DNA from: Vibrio penaeicida
GTDB lineage: Bacteria; Pseudomonadota; Gammaproteobacteria; Enterobacterales; Vibrionaceae
NCBI RefSeq assembly: GCF_019977755.1
Contig: NZ_AP025144.1
Location: 1,860,001 to 1,924,000, forward strand
DNA length: 64,000 nucleotides
Direction of reading: 5' to 3'
The position numbers and the translations under genes were made by a program. Positions 19,098 to 28,816 of this stretch are shown here, in pieces. Within the stretch, counting starts at the first letter, position 1. The number at the start of each line of letters is the position of its first letter. The notes under the pieces were generated by a model. The model was not told where the DNA came from. It ran no database searches and saw only the letters and a program-made list of their open reading frames with translations.

Positions 19098-19125
19098 AAA
19101 AAACCGCCCAGTGGAGCGTGGGCGG
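19098..19125 (-). terminator. Intrinsic terminator of the GAPDH gene
   Basis: Stem CCGCCCA/TGGGCGG (19104-19110 / 19119-19125) with an 8-nt loop. On the minus strand it is followed by TTTTTTGG, the usual U-tract, about 90 nt after the GAPDH stop. It may also stop btuD transcripts weakly. Confidence 0.75.
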
Positions 19126-19216
19126 AAAAGTGGGACTATTATTATTGAAATAATATGATTACCCAAACATAGCGCTAACCTATAAAGACCAGCGCTACGC
19201 AGGCAGATTCTAAAAA

Positions 19217-20656
19217 TTACGAAACACTAGGGTAGGTTTTGTAATGAACTCCCATCATTTGTTCCATACAGTGAACAACTTGGCAGCTGTAGCCAAACTC
19301 GTTGTCGTACCAAATGTAAAGTACGCAGCGGTTGTCTTGAGCAATCGTTGCTGCACCATCAACAACACTTGGGTGACGTGACCCTACGATATCAGTAGAC
19401 ACCACTTCGGTTGACTCCGTGTAATCAATCTGCCCAGCCAACGCGGAATTCAGTGCCATTTCGCGGAGGTATTGATTCAACGATTCCTTGTCGACTTCTG
19501 ATTCCAAGTTCAAATTAGCAACGGCCATTGAAACGTTTGGCGTTGGGACTCGAATAGAGTTACCTGAGAGTTTCCCAGCGAGTTCAGGGAGTGCTTTTGC
19601 CACAGCACTTGCAGCGCCAGTTGAGGTAAGAACCATATTCAGTGAAGCACTTCGACCTCGACGCTCACCTTTGTGGAAGTTATCAATGAGGTTTTGATCA
19701 TTGGTATAAGAATGGACAGTTTCAATATGACCAGAGTGGACGCCATATTTGTCGTTAATGGCTTTTAAAACTGGTGTTATGGCGTTAGTTGTGCAACTTG
19801 CTGCAGAAACAATGGTGTCTTCTGGCAGGATCATGTTTTCGTTAACGCCAAATACGATGTTTTTAATATTACCTTTACCAGGTGCAGTTAGCAGTACCTT
19901 AGAGGCACCGTTGCAAGATACGTGTTGACCAAGCCCTTCAGTATCACGCCAAACACCCGTATTATCGACAACAAGAGAGTCTTGAATACCATATTTACTG
20001 TAATCAACTTCTTCAGGTTTGTTTGCGTAGATGAACTGAATGTAATTGCCATTTGCGATGATGGCTTTGCGCTCTTCATCAATAATGATGCTGCCATTAA
20101 ACTGACCGTGAACGGAATCACGACGAAGCAAGCTAGCACGCTTTTCAAGATCACCTTTTTTACCACCACGTACAACAACAGCACGAAGCCTCAAAGGGTA
20201 TCCAGGGCCACTTTTCTCAACCAAAAGTCGCGTAAGCAGACGACCAATACGACCAAAGCCATAAAGTACGACATCGCGAGGCTCAGTCATTGGTTCGCCG
20301 TTTAATGGCTCGACAAGAGCTGTTGACAAGTAATCACGTAGATTGGTTTCATCTTCATTGTTTTGCCAGTAGCCATGAGCAAGTTGCCCAACATCAATAC
20401 GGCAAGGGGATAGTGACATTTCATTTAGACGCTGCAAAACAGGTAGAGTTTGCGACGGAGAAAGGTCGTTACCGACATAACGTCGAGCGAGTCGGTGTGC
20501 TTTAACAATATCAATAGTCGATGCGTTAACGAGAGGGCGACCAAAAAGCAAAACTTCTACGCCTTTTTGTCGGTAAAGCTGACCAAGAATAGGGAATATG
20601 GATTCAGCATTGGTTTGGCTTGTTTGCCAGTCTAGAAGGTGTTTTTCTGGACTCAT
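19217..20656 (-). CDS. Long-form glyceraldehyde-3-phosphate dehydrogenase
   Basis: 479-residue GAPDH. The catalytic part starts near residue 128 with the Rossmann motif VVLYGFGRIGRL and carries the active-site Cys in SAASCTTNAITP, plus DNEFGYS near the C-terminus. About 125 residues precede the NAD-binding domain and have no motif I recognise; ordinary GapA is about 330 residues. It probably acts with NAD(P) in glycolysis or gluconeogenesis alongside a standard GapA elsewhere. I use the ATG at 20656; an in-frame GTG at 20677 is possible. Confidence 0.9.
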   Translation of the reverse strand: MSPEKHLLDWQTSQTNAESIFPILGQLYRQKGVEVLLFGRPLVNASTIDIVKAHRLARRYVGNDLSPSQTLPVLQRLNEMSLSPCRIDVGQLAHGYWQNNEDETNLRDYLSTALVEPLNGEPMTEPRDVVLYGFGRIGRLLTRLLVEKSGPGYPLRLRAVVVRGGKKGDLEKRASLLRRDSVHGQFNGSIIIDEERKAIIANGNYIQFIYANKPEEVDYSKYGIQDSLVVDNTGVWRDTEGLGQHVSCNGASKVLLTAPGKGNIKNIVFGVNENMILPEDTIVSAASCTTNAITPVLKAINDKYGVHSGHIETVHSYTNDQNLIDNFHKGERRGRSASLNMVLTSTGAASAVAKALPELAGKLSGNSIRVPTPNVSMAVANLNLESEVDKESLNQYLREMALNSALAGQIDYTESTEVVSTDIVGSRHPSVVDGAATIAQDNRCVLYIWYDNEFGYSCQVVHCMEQMMGVHYKTYPSVS

Positions 20657-21017
20657 CTTTACTTTAGACCTTTTCACGTTTTATAGCTTAGATACAGCCT
20701 CACGGCTCAATCATAAGCTGGGTTAGGGATAATATTTTTATGTAGGATGTTTGTTATATTTATGCGTGAGGATTGTAAAGTTGAGATGCTTATTCTGCTA
20801 GTAAAATTAATGATGGTGCTAAGCACGCTATAATTGATACTTGATGGTTTAAAACACCTAAAAAGACAAATGCTATGAGTGGAATTTGAAACATTTTGTT
20901 TACTTATGATTCGCTTAATTCGCGACGTAAACGTTTGGCATCACGGAAGATGAGGTGTTTTGGTGTTAATTACATAGAAAAGTGTGATCTAATTGGCGGC
21001 AATTACGCCTTGCCGCC
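20657..21017. other. Intergenic region with a GC-rich hairpin
   Basis: Holds the GAPDH promoter region (minus strand). At 20995-21017 a perfect 8-bp stem GGCGGCAA/TTGCCGCC abuts the stop codon of the minus-strand small gene; it lacks a clear U-tract but probably ends that transcript. The rest is AT-rich with no gene I can support. Confidence 0.55.
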
Positions 21018-21254
21018 TTAGATGGAGAAAATCTGACCTTCATTGCGGGCAATGAATTCGTCGAACTCAAAATTTACGGGTTGAAGCTGGATTTGTTGCT
21101 GTGTTGCCATATTAGGATCTTGTTTTTTGTGATCTGCTTCAGGGTAAGTTAATACCAAAGCTGTAGCGAACGCTGCCAAATAAAAAGCAAACACGCTACG
21201 CTTTCTTAAAGCTTGCTTAATGCGCTCTCTTTTACTTACTTGTAATGTCATCAT
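21018..21254 (-). CDS. Small single-pass membrane protein, unknown
   Basis: 78 residues (or 77 from the second ATG). A very basic N-terminus (KRERIKQALRKR) is followed by one membrane segment (about 20-40, VFAFYLAAFATALVL) and a polar, Gln-rich, acidic C-terminus. The charge pattern suggests an N-in, C-out inner-membrane protein. Overlaps the preceding small gene by 23 bp, so the two form an operon. I do not recognise the family. Confidence 0.6.
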   Translation of the reverse strand: MMTLQVSKRERIKQALRKRSVFAFYLAAFATALVLTYPEADHKKQDPNMATQQQIQLQPVNFEFDEFIARNEGQIFSI

Positions 21255-21447
21255 AATCTCCTTCTATAGTAGCACTGCGGCGAGTATTTGAACTGAATGT
21301 ATGAAAGCCGTCTTTTTCCATTTTGCGTTCTAATCTTTTTCCCATAATTACTGCTGCAATGCCGATAAAAACCGCCATGAACAGACCAGTAAACAACGTA
21401 ACAAGCCCAACAATAACTGATGCGATTGATAGTAAAATTCGTTTCAT
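21232..21447 (-). CDS. Small glycine/valine-rich membrane protein, unknown
   Basis: 71 residues. The N-terminal 40 residues are hydrophobic (SIASVIVGLVTLFTGLFMAV, then FIGIAAVIMGKRL), probably one long or two short membrane helices, followed by a charged tail. First gene of a two-gene unit with the overlapping 78-residue protein. Upstream bases are AAGGAACACC before the ATG, a good ribosome site. Resembles small stress-associated membrane proteins in general form only. Confidence 0.6.
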   Translation of the reverse strand: MKRILLSIASVIVGLVTLFTGLFMAVFIGIAAVIMGKRLERKMEKDGFHTFSSNTRRSATIEGDYDDITSK

Positions 21448-21615
21448 GGTGTTCCTTATGCTTCTTAATGAGTGAGTTCATATTAAGGAAAGATCTATGA
21501 ATAGAAGATGAATGTATGATTCATACAATCGTTAGTTGCTTTAACCGTTGAAAACAAGGAGAATGGCGCCCTTTTTAGCGCCTGTGCGCTACTTCATAAA
21601 ATGAGATTTTTTAAT

Positions 21616-23031
21616 ATGAGTTTTTCCTCTTTGGGTTTATCTGCTGAAATCATGAAAGCGATTGAAGAGCAGGGGTACGAAACTCCCTCACCAATTCAAG
21701 CTAAAGCGATACCAGCAGTCATCAAAGGAAAAGATGTTATGGCTGCTGCCCAAACGGGAACGGGAAAAACTGCTGGTTTCACACTTCCAATCCTAGAGCG
21801 CCTTGCAAAAGGACCTAAAGTTAAAGCAAACAATGTACGTGCACTTGTGCTGACTCCGACTCGTGAGTTGGCTGCACAGGTGAACGGTAGCGTTGTAAAA
21901 TACGGTAAATACCTGCCTTTAACCTCCAATGTTGTTTTTGGTGGTGTGAAAATTAACCCTCAAATGATGAAGTTGCGTAAAGGTTCCGATGTTTTGGTGG
22001 CAACACCGGGAAGGTTGTTGGATCTTTATCAACAAAATGCGGTTAAGTTCTCTCAGTTGGAAGTGTTGGTTTTAGATGAAGCCGATCGTATGTTGGATAT
22101 GGGCTTTATCCGAGACATTAAAAAAATCTTGTCCTTCCTGCCTACTCAGCGCCAGAACTTACTGTTTTCAGCGACGTTTTCTGACGACATTCGCCAGTTA
22201 GCAAAAGGTTTAGTTAAGAACCCAGAACAAATTTCTGTCAGCCCTCCTAATGCGACAGCCAAAACGGTAGAACAGTACCTGTACTCCGTAGACAAAAAGA
22301 GGAAGCCATCAGTTCTTGCTCAGTTGATTAAAGATAATGATTGGAAGCAGGTGCTTGTATTTTCAAAAACAAAACACGGTGCGAATAGACTCAGTCGTTT
22401 TCTAGAAGCAGAGAAAATCTCTTCTTCGGCTATTCATGGTAATAAAAGCCAAGGTGCTCGTATCAAAGCTTTAGAGCATTTCAAAACAGGCCAAATAAAA
22501 GTGCTTGTTGCGACGGATATTGCTGCGCGTGGCTTGGATATTCCTCAACTGCCACAAGTTGTTAACTTCGATCTGCCTCATGTTCCAGAAGATTACGTAC
22601 ACCGAATTGGTCGTACTGGTCGTGCAGGCGAGTCGGGTAAAGCGTATTCACTCGTTTGTGCCGATGAAGCCAAAGAGCTGTTTGCTATTGAACGCTTAAT
22701 CCAGAAGCTGATTCCGCGAGAAACGCTAGAAGGTTATGTACCTGTTCATCCACTTCCAGCTTCTAAACTTGATACTCGCCCGATCAAGCCGAAGAAGCCA
22801 AAGAAAAACAAAAACTTTGGTGGGCAGAATGAAGAAGGCAAGTCCAACTCTAATTCTTCCAACAAGAACCAGAAGCAAGGCAATCAGAAAAGACGTTTTA
22901 ACTCTGACGAACAAAAGCCTAGACAGGGAAGAAGCAATCGTAATTCGAACGAGAACAAAGGCGTATCTGAGAAGCCAGTAAGAAAGCCTCAGCGCAGACA
23001 TAAGCCTAAGCCTAGCGCTAACAAAGCCTAG
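21616..23031 (+). CDS. rhlE: RhlE-family DEAD-box RNA helicase
   Basis: ATP-dependent RNA helicase, probably in ribosome assembly or cold adaptation. The 471-residue protein has the Q motif ([13 protein letters not shown]), motif I AQTGTGKT, Ia [20 protein letters not shown], and [12 protein letters not shown], then a basic Asn/Lys/Gln/Arg-rich tail (about 375-471) typical of RhlE RNA-binding extensions. I start at the ATG at 21616 (MSFSSLGLS, the family N-terminus); an in-frame ATG 15 bp upstream exists. A strong bidirectional hairpin follows. Confidence 0.92.
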   Translation: MSFSSLGLSAEIMKAIEEQGYETPSPIQAKAIPAVIKGKDVMAAAQTGTGKTAGFTLPILERLAKGPKVKANNVRALVLTPTRELAAQVNGSVVKYGKYLPLTSNVVFGGVKINPQMMKLRKGSDVLVATPGRLLDLYQQNAVKFSQLEVLVLDEADRMLDMGFIRDIKKILSFLPTQRQNLLFSATFSDDIRQLAKGLVKNPEQISVSPPNATAKTVEQYLYSVDKKRKPSVLAQLIKDNDWKQVLVFSKTKHGANRLSRFLEAEKISSSAIHGNKSQGARIKALEHFKTGQIKVLVATDIAARGLDIPQLPQVVNFDLPHVPEDYVHRIGRTGRAGESGKAYSLVCADEAKELFAIERLIQKLIPRETLEGYVPVHPLPASKLDTRPIKPKKPKKNKNFGGQNEEGKSNSNSSNKNQKQGNQKRRFNSDEQKPRQGRSNRNSNENKGVSEKPVRKPQRRHKPKPSANKA

Positions 23032-23106
23032 TACTAACAAAGCTTGAGGTTGTCATAGCCCAACAAACAAAAGATTTGATTAGACTGTATTTGGTCTTTG
23101 AAATAG

Positions 23107-23145
23107 AAGAAAAGCGCCAAGTAAAATGGCGCTTTTCTTGTTTCT
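23107..23145. terminator. Bidirectional terminator between rhlE and the ScfR-like gene
   Basis: Perfect 13-bp stem (23107-23119 / 23127-23139) with a 7-nt loop; the GC core GCGCCA/TGGCGC is flanked by A- and T-rich arms, so it can work for the convergent genes on both strands. Confidence 0.85.
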
Positions 23146-23177
23146 AGCTAGTTGAAACATTGAGCTTTTTGAAACGC

Positions 23178-24725
23178 TTAGGCTCCTGAAACTGGCTCCA
23201 AATCGGAATAGCACTTAGGTACACGAGGGCAAACAGCACCGCGAGAACAAATCAAGCGAGCCCGATTATCTATTCCACGCTCTACCCAGTTGATGTTAAG
23301 TATCCGCGCCACAGTCATTAGCAACTTCCGAACTTTAAGCGGAATGATTGCCGTACCACCATTTTGAACACATGCGTCCTTTAAGAGATTAGCGACGGCA
23401 ACAGAATCATGTCCCTGTGCGTCAATTGCAGGGTTGAGATCCACACCAGTACACAAAACGTGTGGATTTCCCGCTAAATCCATGACTTTCTTTGATTCAC
23501 AGCAGTAAATATGTGGAACGTCGTTTTGGTAAAGAATGGAAATTTGCGCAACGGTTTTATCATCGTTCAGCTTGTCATCATTCGACACCATTCGAAATAC
23601 CGACCAGTGCTGACAAGGATCTTCCACCATCCGCATATTTCCCCATGGCAGGGGAATGCCATTCCCGCGATATACCGCTTTGAGTTTACCGGGATTGTAT
23701 GCGTCGAAATAATGCCAGTGTGGGTAGGGAGAAACCGCTGTCATACGCCGCATTGCAATGGATTCAGACACCCCAGCTTGTTTACAAACGTCGATCTCAT
23801 AGCCATTTCTATCGAGTAGCTGACGGAAAGGAACCCGTGGGCAGAGTAGAGCACCAGCAAAGAATGAGCACTCGAAATCTCGCCAAGCATGGAGAATCTT
23901 GGTGGAATCCAATTCAACAGATCCACCAGACTTAGATTCATCGCGAACCTCATAGCTTGGGTTGCTGTCGGCAACCACCATACTTTTTTCACCATCTCCA
24001 TCATGCAGAACCATATGCCCAATGTTGACCGCTAAATCGTATTTAAGGCGAATAGAATCTTTTTTCAAAGACTTATTCAAATGTAAGGTAGCCGGCGCTT
24101 CAAAGTAAGAGCGAAGAACACGATGAACTTCTATGCCATTAGAGCTCACGCTGCTTTGCGTGGATTTTTCAAACCATTTGATCTTCAAACCGACGCTTTC
24201 ACAGATTTCGAGCAAATCTTCCACACTGAGTGGCATTCGCTTTTTACCGATTTCTTCTGCTGCACGTTCCAGATCAGGGAAGTGGTTTTGGTGATGCTCT
24301 TGGTGAGCACGTATCAGCAGATGCGCAAACTGCCGACCTGTTGTTCCTGTCTGAGAGAGCATTTCAGGAATAGCAATTTGCAGAATCTCATTAGAGAAAA
24401 GAAAACTGGGCTCTAGCGCCATTCCTCGAATGCCACCACGGCTTCCTTTCTCTGGCACGATCTCTTTCTGATCGTGCGCATCATCCAGAAACCATTGCAC
24501 ATTTTTCTGAAAAACAGACGCGATTACTTCCAGCATATCTTCACTCGGCACCCGTTTTCCTCGCTCTATCATCGACAAATACGAGACAGAAGGGGCGGAT
24601 TCAGGGTCCAGTTTTACACAGCGTGACGACAGATCTTCCAGCGTTAAGTTGTTTCTTTTCCGTAGGTTACGGATTTTTGTGCCCAAAAAATGGGATTGTC
24701 TAAATAGACTTTTTGTATTTTTCAT
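23178..24725 (-). CDS. ScfR/RamB-like short-chain fatty acyl regulator
   Basis: 515-residue transcription regulator. An N-terminal XRE-type helix-turn-helix (about 14-75, LRKRNNLTLEDLSSRC and SYLSMIERG), a central IrrE-like region (about 150-300) in which the usual HExxH metal motif is replaced by NIGHMVLH, and a C-terminal DUF2083-type domain with a Cys cluster (CSRGAVCPRVPKC, about 493-505). Members of this family control glyoxylate, acetate or propionate genes. It is transcribed away from glcB-aceA, with three tandem repeats in between, which supports control of those genes and of itself. Confidence 0.85.
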   Translation of the reverse strand: MKNTKSLFRQSHFLGTKIRNLRKRNNLTLEDLSSRCVKLDPESAPSVSYLSMIERGKRVPSEDMLEVIASVFQKNVQWFLDDAHDQKEIVPEKGSRGGIRGMALEPSFLFSNEILQIAIPEMLSQTGTTGRQFAHLLIRAHQEHHQNHFPDLERAAEEIGKKRMPLSVEDLLEICESVGLKIKWFEKSTQSSVSSNGIEVHRVLRSYFEAPATLHLNKSLKKDSIRLKYDLAVNIGHMVLHDGDGEKSMVVADSNPSYEVRDESKSGGSVELDSTKILHAWRDFECSFFAGALLCPRVPFRQLLDRNGYEIDVCKQAGVSESIAMRRMTAVSPYPHWHYFDAYNPGKLKAVYRGNGIPLPWGNMRMVEDPCQHWSVFRMVSNDDKLNDDKTVAQISILYQNDVPHIYCCESKKVMDLAGNPHVLCTGVDLNPAIDAQGHDSVAVANLLKDACVQNGGTAIIPLKVRKLLMTVARILNINWVERGIDNRARLICSRGAVCPRVPKCYSDLEPVSGA

Positions 24726-24727
24726 AG

Positions 24728-24767
24728 TTGTAAAATTTACATTGTGAAATTTTCTTTGTGAAATTTT
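24728..24767. promoter_or_regulatory. Three tandem 14-bp-spaced operator-like repeats
   Basis: TTGTAAAATTTA (24728), TTGTGAAATTTT (24742) and TTGTGAAATTTT (24756) start exactly 14 bp apart in the gap between the regulator start codon and glcB. The first copy begins 2 bp upstream of the regulator ATG. Likely binding sites of the divergent ScfR-like protein, allowing autoregulation and control of glcB. Confidence 0.65.
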
Positions 24768-24910
24768 AGTAAATATTTAGTTAAAGTGAATGTGTAGCGA
24801 ACAATAAGCGAGCAGAAATGATTCAAAAGGAGAAGCTGCTCACTTAATCAACACTTTCCCTAAGGGAATAAATGAATATACAGACCAAGAATTTCACGAG
24901 GAATGAAGCG

Positions 24911-27082
24911 ATGAGTCTACCGAAAACAAAGGAATGTCATTTTCATCAAGGCTTCTATGAGTTCATCAATCAGGAAGTACTGCCATTAACCGATTTGGAA
25001 CCTAATGAGTTTTGGGAAAACGTGGCACGTTTAGTCAGCGATCTTACGCCTCGTAATCAAGCCCTACTGGCGAAGAGACATCAATTGCAAACTCAGATTG
25101 ACCAATTTCACCGTGAAAATCGCTCGTTCTCTCAAAACCAATATCAATCGTTTTTAGAAGAGATTGGCTACTTAGAGGAAGAGGGACCGGACTTTCAAAT
25201 CGAAACGCGAAATGTAGATGAAGAAATTGCTTCAATTGCAGGACCACAATTGGTTGTTCCGATTCGCAACGCTCGATTTGCTTTAAATGCTGCTAACGCG
25301 AGATGGGGAAGTTTGTACGATGCGCTTTATGGCACCGATGTGATTAGCCAAAACGGCGCGGGTATGAACGTAGGTAAAAAATACAATCAAGCACGTGGCA
25401 AAAAAGTGATTGCGTTTGCGAAAGACTTTTTGGACGAAGTTTTCCCTCTTAACGAAGGTTCGCACCACGACGTTGAAAGTTACACCGTTTACTTCAAAAA
25501 CCTGCTGGCCTTTTTCCCTGATGGTACTCAGGCGGGCTTGAAACACCCTGGGCAATTTGTGGCAGCAAGCGATCTCGATAGAGAACCCACATCGATCATT
25601 TTACGAAACAACGGTCTTCATATTGAAATGATCATCAACAGCTGCGGAACCATTGGTAGCCAAGACTTAGCAGGCATTGATGACATTCAGATTGAATCGG
25701 CAATGTCGACCATTATGGACTTTGAAGATTCCATAGCCGCTGTCGACGGCGACGACAAAGTAGAAGCTTACACCAACTGGTTGGGTTTGGTTACGGGGTC
25801 ACTTAAGTCTGAGTTTACCAAAAATGGCAAAACTCTAACGCGTAAGTTAAGTGACGATAAAGTGTACACCGGACGAAATGGCGACGACTACACCCTACAT
25901 GGTCGTTCGCTTCTTATGATTCGAAACGTTGGTCACCTTATGGGTATCGACTTAATGACAGACCAAGAAGGAAACGAGGTGCCGGAAGGCATCATGGATG
26001 CCATCGTGACGTCTCTCATTGGCAGTATTGCCATCAAGAATTCAAGCGCATGTCGCGTCTCGAACAGCAGAACAGGAAGTATCTACATAGTGAAGCCCAA
26101 GATGCACGGACCTGAAGAGGTTGCGTTTTCCTGTGAACTGTTTAGCCGTGTTGAGTCCATGTTAGGTCTCGCTCCCAATACTTTAAAAATCGGGATTATG
26201 GACGAAGAACGCCGCACTTCATTAAACCTTAAAGAGTGCATTCGCCAAGCGAAAAACAGAGTGGTGTTCATCAACACGGGATTTTTGGACCGAACTGGTG
26301 ACGAAATTCATACCAGTATGGAAGCCGGTCCCTTTCTTCCAAAAGGTGAGATCAAAAATCAGCCATGGATTGCTGCTTATGAGCAAAACAATGTCGCGGT
26401 TGGTCTTGCCTGCGGTTTCTCTGGAAAAGCTCAAATTGGTAAAGGAATGTGGGCAATGCCAGATGAAATGGCAGAGATGATGAAGCAAAAAGTGGCACAC
26501 CCATTGTCTGGGGCGACCACAGCTTGGGTGCCGTCACCAACAGCAGCCACTTTGCATGCATTGCATTATCACCGAGTGAATGTTTTTGAATGCCAAAAAA
26601 CATTAGAAATAGACGCAGGTTCACTCAAAAACAACATGCTTAAAATTGCCTTAATGCCGCAAGAAACCAACCTAACTGCGAAGGATATTGAACAAGAGCT
26701 GGAAAACAACATTCAAGGGATCCTTGGTTACGTGGTTCGTTGGGTAGAAATGGGAGTGGGGTGTTCGAAAGTGCCAGACATCAACAATGTAGGCTTGATG
26801 GAAGACAGAGCGACATTACGTATTTCCAGCCAGCACATTGCGAACTGGCTAGCACATAAAGTGTGCAAAAAAGAACAGGTTGAGAGCATCTTAGCGCGAA
26901 TGGCAAAAGTAGTGGACGACCAAAACGAAGGCGAAAGTGGCTACAAACCAATGACGCCAGACATTGAATCGAGCACCGCGTATCAAGCTGCCAGAGCATT
27001 GATATTTAAAGGAGCAGCGCAGCCAAGCGGCTACACAGAACCGCTACTTCATGAATACCGAAAGCAAGCAAAGTACCAATGA
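24911..27082 (+). CDS. glcB: Malate synthase G
   Basis: Condenses glyoxylate with acetyl-CoA to malate, the second step of the glyoxylate shunt. Family blocks: AGPQLVVPIRNARFALNAANARWGSLY split over residues about 108-134, DFEDSIAAVDGDDK, GRSLLMIRNVGHLM, MGIMDEERRTSLNL-like IGIMDEERRTSLN and KAQIGKGMWAMPD. The ATG at 24911 has GAGGA 7 bp upstream and gives 723 residues, the same as E. coli GlcB; an in-frame ATG at 24872, behind AAGGGA, would add 13. Followed by aceA after 80 bp. Confidence 0.95.
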   Translation: MSLPKTKECHFHQGFYEFINQEVLPLTDLEPNEFWENVARLVSDLTPRNQALLAKRHQLQTQIDQFHRENRSFSQNQYQSFLEEIGYLEEEGPDFQIETRNVDEEIASIAGPQLVVPIRNARFALNAANARWGSLYDALYGTDVISQNGAGMNVGKKYNQARGKKVIAFAKDFLDEVFPLNEGSHHDVESYTVYFKNLLAFFPDGTQAGLKHPGQFVAASDLDREPTSIILRNNGLHIEMIINSCGTIGSQDLAGIDDIQIESAMSTIMDFEDSIAAVDGDDKVEAYTNWLGLVTGSLKSEFTKNGKTLTRKLSDDKVYTGRNGDDYTLHGRSLLMIRNVGHLMGIDLMTDQEGNEVPEGIMDAIVTSLIGSIAIKNSSACRVSNSRTGSIYIVKPKMHGPEEVAFSCELFSRVESMLGLAPNTLKIGIMDEERRTSLNLKECIRQAKNRVVFINTGFLDRTGDEIHTSMEAGPFLPKGEIKNQPWIAAYEQNNVAVGLACGFSGKAQIGKGMWAMPDEMAEMMKQKVAHPLSGATTAWVPSPTAATLHALHYHRVNVFECQKTLEIDAGSLKNNMLKIALMPQETNLTAKDIEQELENNIQGILGYVVRWVEMGVGCSKVPDINNVGLMEDRATLRISSQHIANWLAHKVCKKEQVESILARMAKVVDDQNEGESGYKPMTPDIESSTAYQAARALIFKGAAQPSGYTEPLLHEYRKQAKYQ

Positions 27083-27162
27083 ATTAAGCAGTTGTATATT
27101 CAAGAAAATGATTAGAAACATCCAATAACGTGAACACAATAAAATATTAAAAGAGAGATACC

Positions 27163-28761
27163 ATGGAAAATTACAGAACGGAAACCCAAAAGGCAGACGA
27201 ACTTATCCAGCAACAAGGACAAACTTGGGCGGCAATTAACCCTGAATATGTGGCACGTATGCGTCTTCAAAACCGATTTCAATCCGGTTTAGACATTGCT
27301 CGCTATACAGCAAAAATCATGCGTGAAGATATGGAAGCGTATGATAACAACAGCGAGAATTACACGCAGTCTCTCGGTTGTTGGCACGGGTTTGTCGGCC
27401 AGCAGAAAATGATTTCTATTAAAAAGCATTTTGAAACCACTCGTGGTCGTTACCTATACCTTTCTGGCTGGATGGTCGCAGCGCTTCGTTCTGAGTTCGG
27501 TCCTTTGCCCGATCAGTCGATGCACGAAAAAACCACAGTACCAATGTTAATTGAAGAGCTGTACACCTTCTTAAAACAAGCAGACGCTCGTGAGCTTAAC
27601 CACCTCTACAAAGAATTAGATGGTGCGCGTAACTCCGGCGACACAGTGAAAGCGCAAGCGGTCCAAAATCAAATCGATAATTTTGAAACCCACATCGTGC
27701 CAATCGTCGCAGACATCGATGCCGGTTTTGGTAATGAAGAAGCAACGTACTTGCTGGCGAAAAAGATGATTGAAGCAGGTGCGTGCTGTATCCAAATTGA
27801 AAACCAAGTATCGGATGCGAAGCAGTGTGGTCACCAAGATGGCAAAGTAACGGTTCCGCATGAAGACTTTTTAGCGAAGATCAATGCTGTTCGCTACGCA
27901 TTCTTGGAGTTGGGTGTCGACGACGGTGTGATTGTGGCACGTACGGATTCGTTAGGTGCTGGTCTTACTCAGAAAATCCCAGTGTCGCAAACAGCGGGCG
28001 ATTTGGCTGACCAATACAATGAGTTCATCGATGGGGAAGAAATCAGCTCACTCACCGATTTAGACAGTGGCGACATGGTATTGAAGCAGGGCGATAAGTA
28101 CATTAAGCCGACTCGTCTACCAAATGGTTTGGTTCGTTTCAAACCGAATACAGGTGAAGACCGTGTGGTATTGGATTGCATAACCTCTCTGCAAAATGGT
28201 GCTGACCTGCTTTGGATTGAAACCGAGAAACCACACGTTCAGCAAATCGCAGGTATGGTAAACCGCATCCGTGAAGTGATTCCAAATGCGAAGTTGGTAT
28301 ACAACAACAGCCCATCATTCAACTGGACATTGAACTTCCGCCAGCAAGTATTTGATGCGTGGGCAGAAGAAGGTAAAGATGTATCTAGCTATGAACGTGA
28401 GAAATTGATGAGTAGTGTGTACGATGATTCAGAACTCGCAGTATCTGCGGATGAAAAAATCCAAAGCTTCCAACGAGACGCTGCAAGAGAAGCGGGTATT
28501 TTCCACCACTTGATTACGTTACCAACTTACCACACAGCGGCATTGTCTACCGACAACCTAGCGAAGGACTACTTTGGCGAGAAAGGGATGTTGGCTTATG
28601 TGAAAGAAGTACAGCGTAAAGAAATCCGTCAAGGGTTGGCTTCGGTTAAACACCAAGACATGTCGGGTTCTAACATCGGGGACGATCACAAAGAGTACTT
28701 CTCTGGAGAGCAAGCGCTGAAAGCCTCTGGTGAAAACAACACCATGAATCAATTCGCTTAA
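27163..28761 (+). CDS. aceA: Isocitrate lyase (long Pseudomonas/Vibrio form)
   Basis: Splits isocitrate to glyoxylate and succinate, opening the glyoxylate shunt. 532 residues, the longer proteobacterial form. The active-site Cys lies in AKQCGHQDGKV (about 223-233); IVPIVADIDAGFGN carries the metal-binding Asp and VYNNSPSFNW is the conserved substrate-site segment. AGAGAG precedes the ATG. It is probably co-transcribed with glcB and ends in a strong terminator, so glcB-aceA form a complete acetate/fatty-acid growth unit. Confidence 0.95.
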   Translation: MENYRTETQKADELIQQQGQTWAAINPEYVARMRLQNRFQSGLDIARYTAKIMREDMEAYDNNSENYTQSLGCWHGFVGQQKMISIKKHFETTRGRYLYLSGWMVAALRSEFGPLPDQSMHEKTTVPMLIEELYTFLKQADARELNHLYKELDGARNSGDTVKAQAVQNQIDNFETHIVPIVADIDAGFGNEEATYLLAKKMIEAGACCIQIENQVSDAKQCGHQDGKVTVPHEDFLAKINAVRYAFLELGVDDGVIVARTDSLGAGLTQKIPVSQTAGDLADQYNEFIDGEEISSLTDLDSGDMVLKQGDKYIKPTRLPNGLVRFKPNTGEDRVVLDCITSLQNGADLLWIETEKPHVQQIAGMVNRIREVIPNAKLVYNNSPSFNWTLNFRQQVFDAWAEEGKDVSSYEREKLMSSVYDDSELAVSADEKIQSFQRDAAREAGIFHHLITLPTYHTAALSTDNLAKDYFGEKGMLAYVKEVQRKEIRQGLASVKHQDMSGSNIGDDHKEYFSGEQALKASGENNTMNQFA

Positions 28762-28780
28762 AAAAGCGGATTAATTAGGA

Positions 28781-28816
28781 AACGCCAACCTTTTAAAAAG
28801 TTGGCGTTTTTGTTTT
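28781..28816 (+). terminator. Intrinsic terminator of glcB-aceA
   Basis: AACGCCAAC / GTTGGCGTT (28781-28789 / 28800-28808) with an AT-rich internal extension, followed by TTTGTTTTTATT. It lies 20 bp after the aceA stop. Confidence 0.88.
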
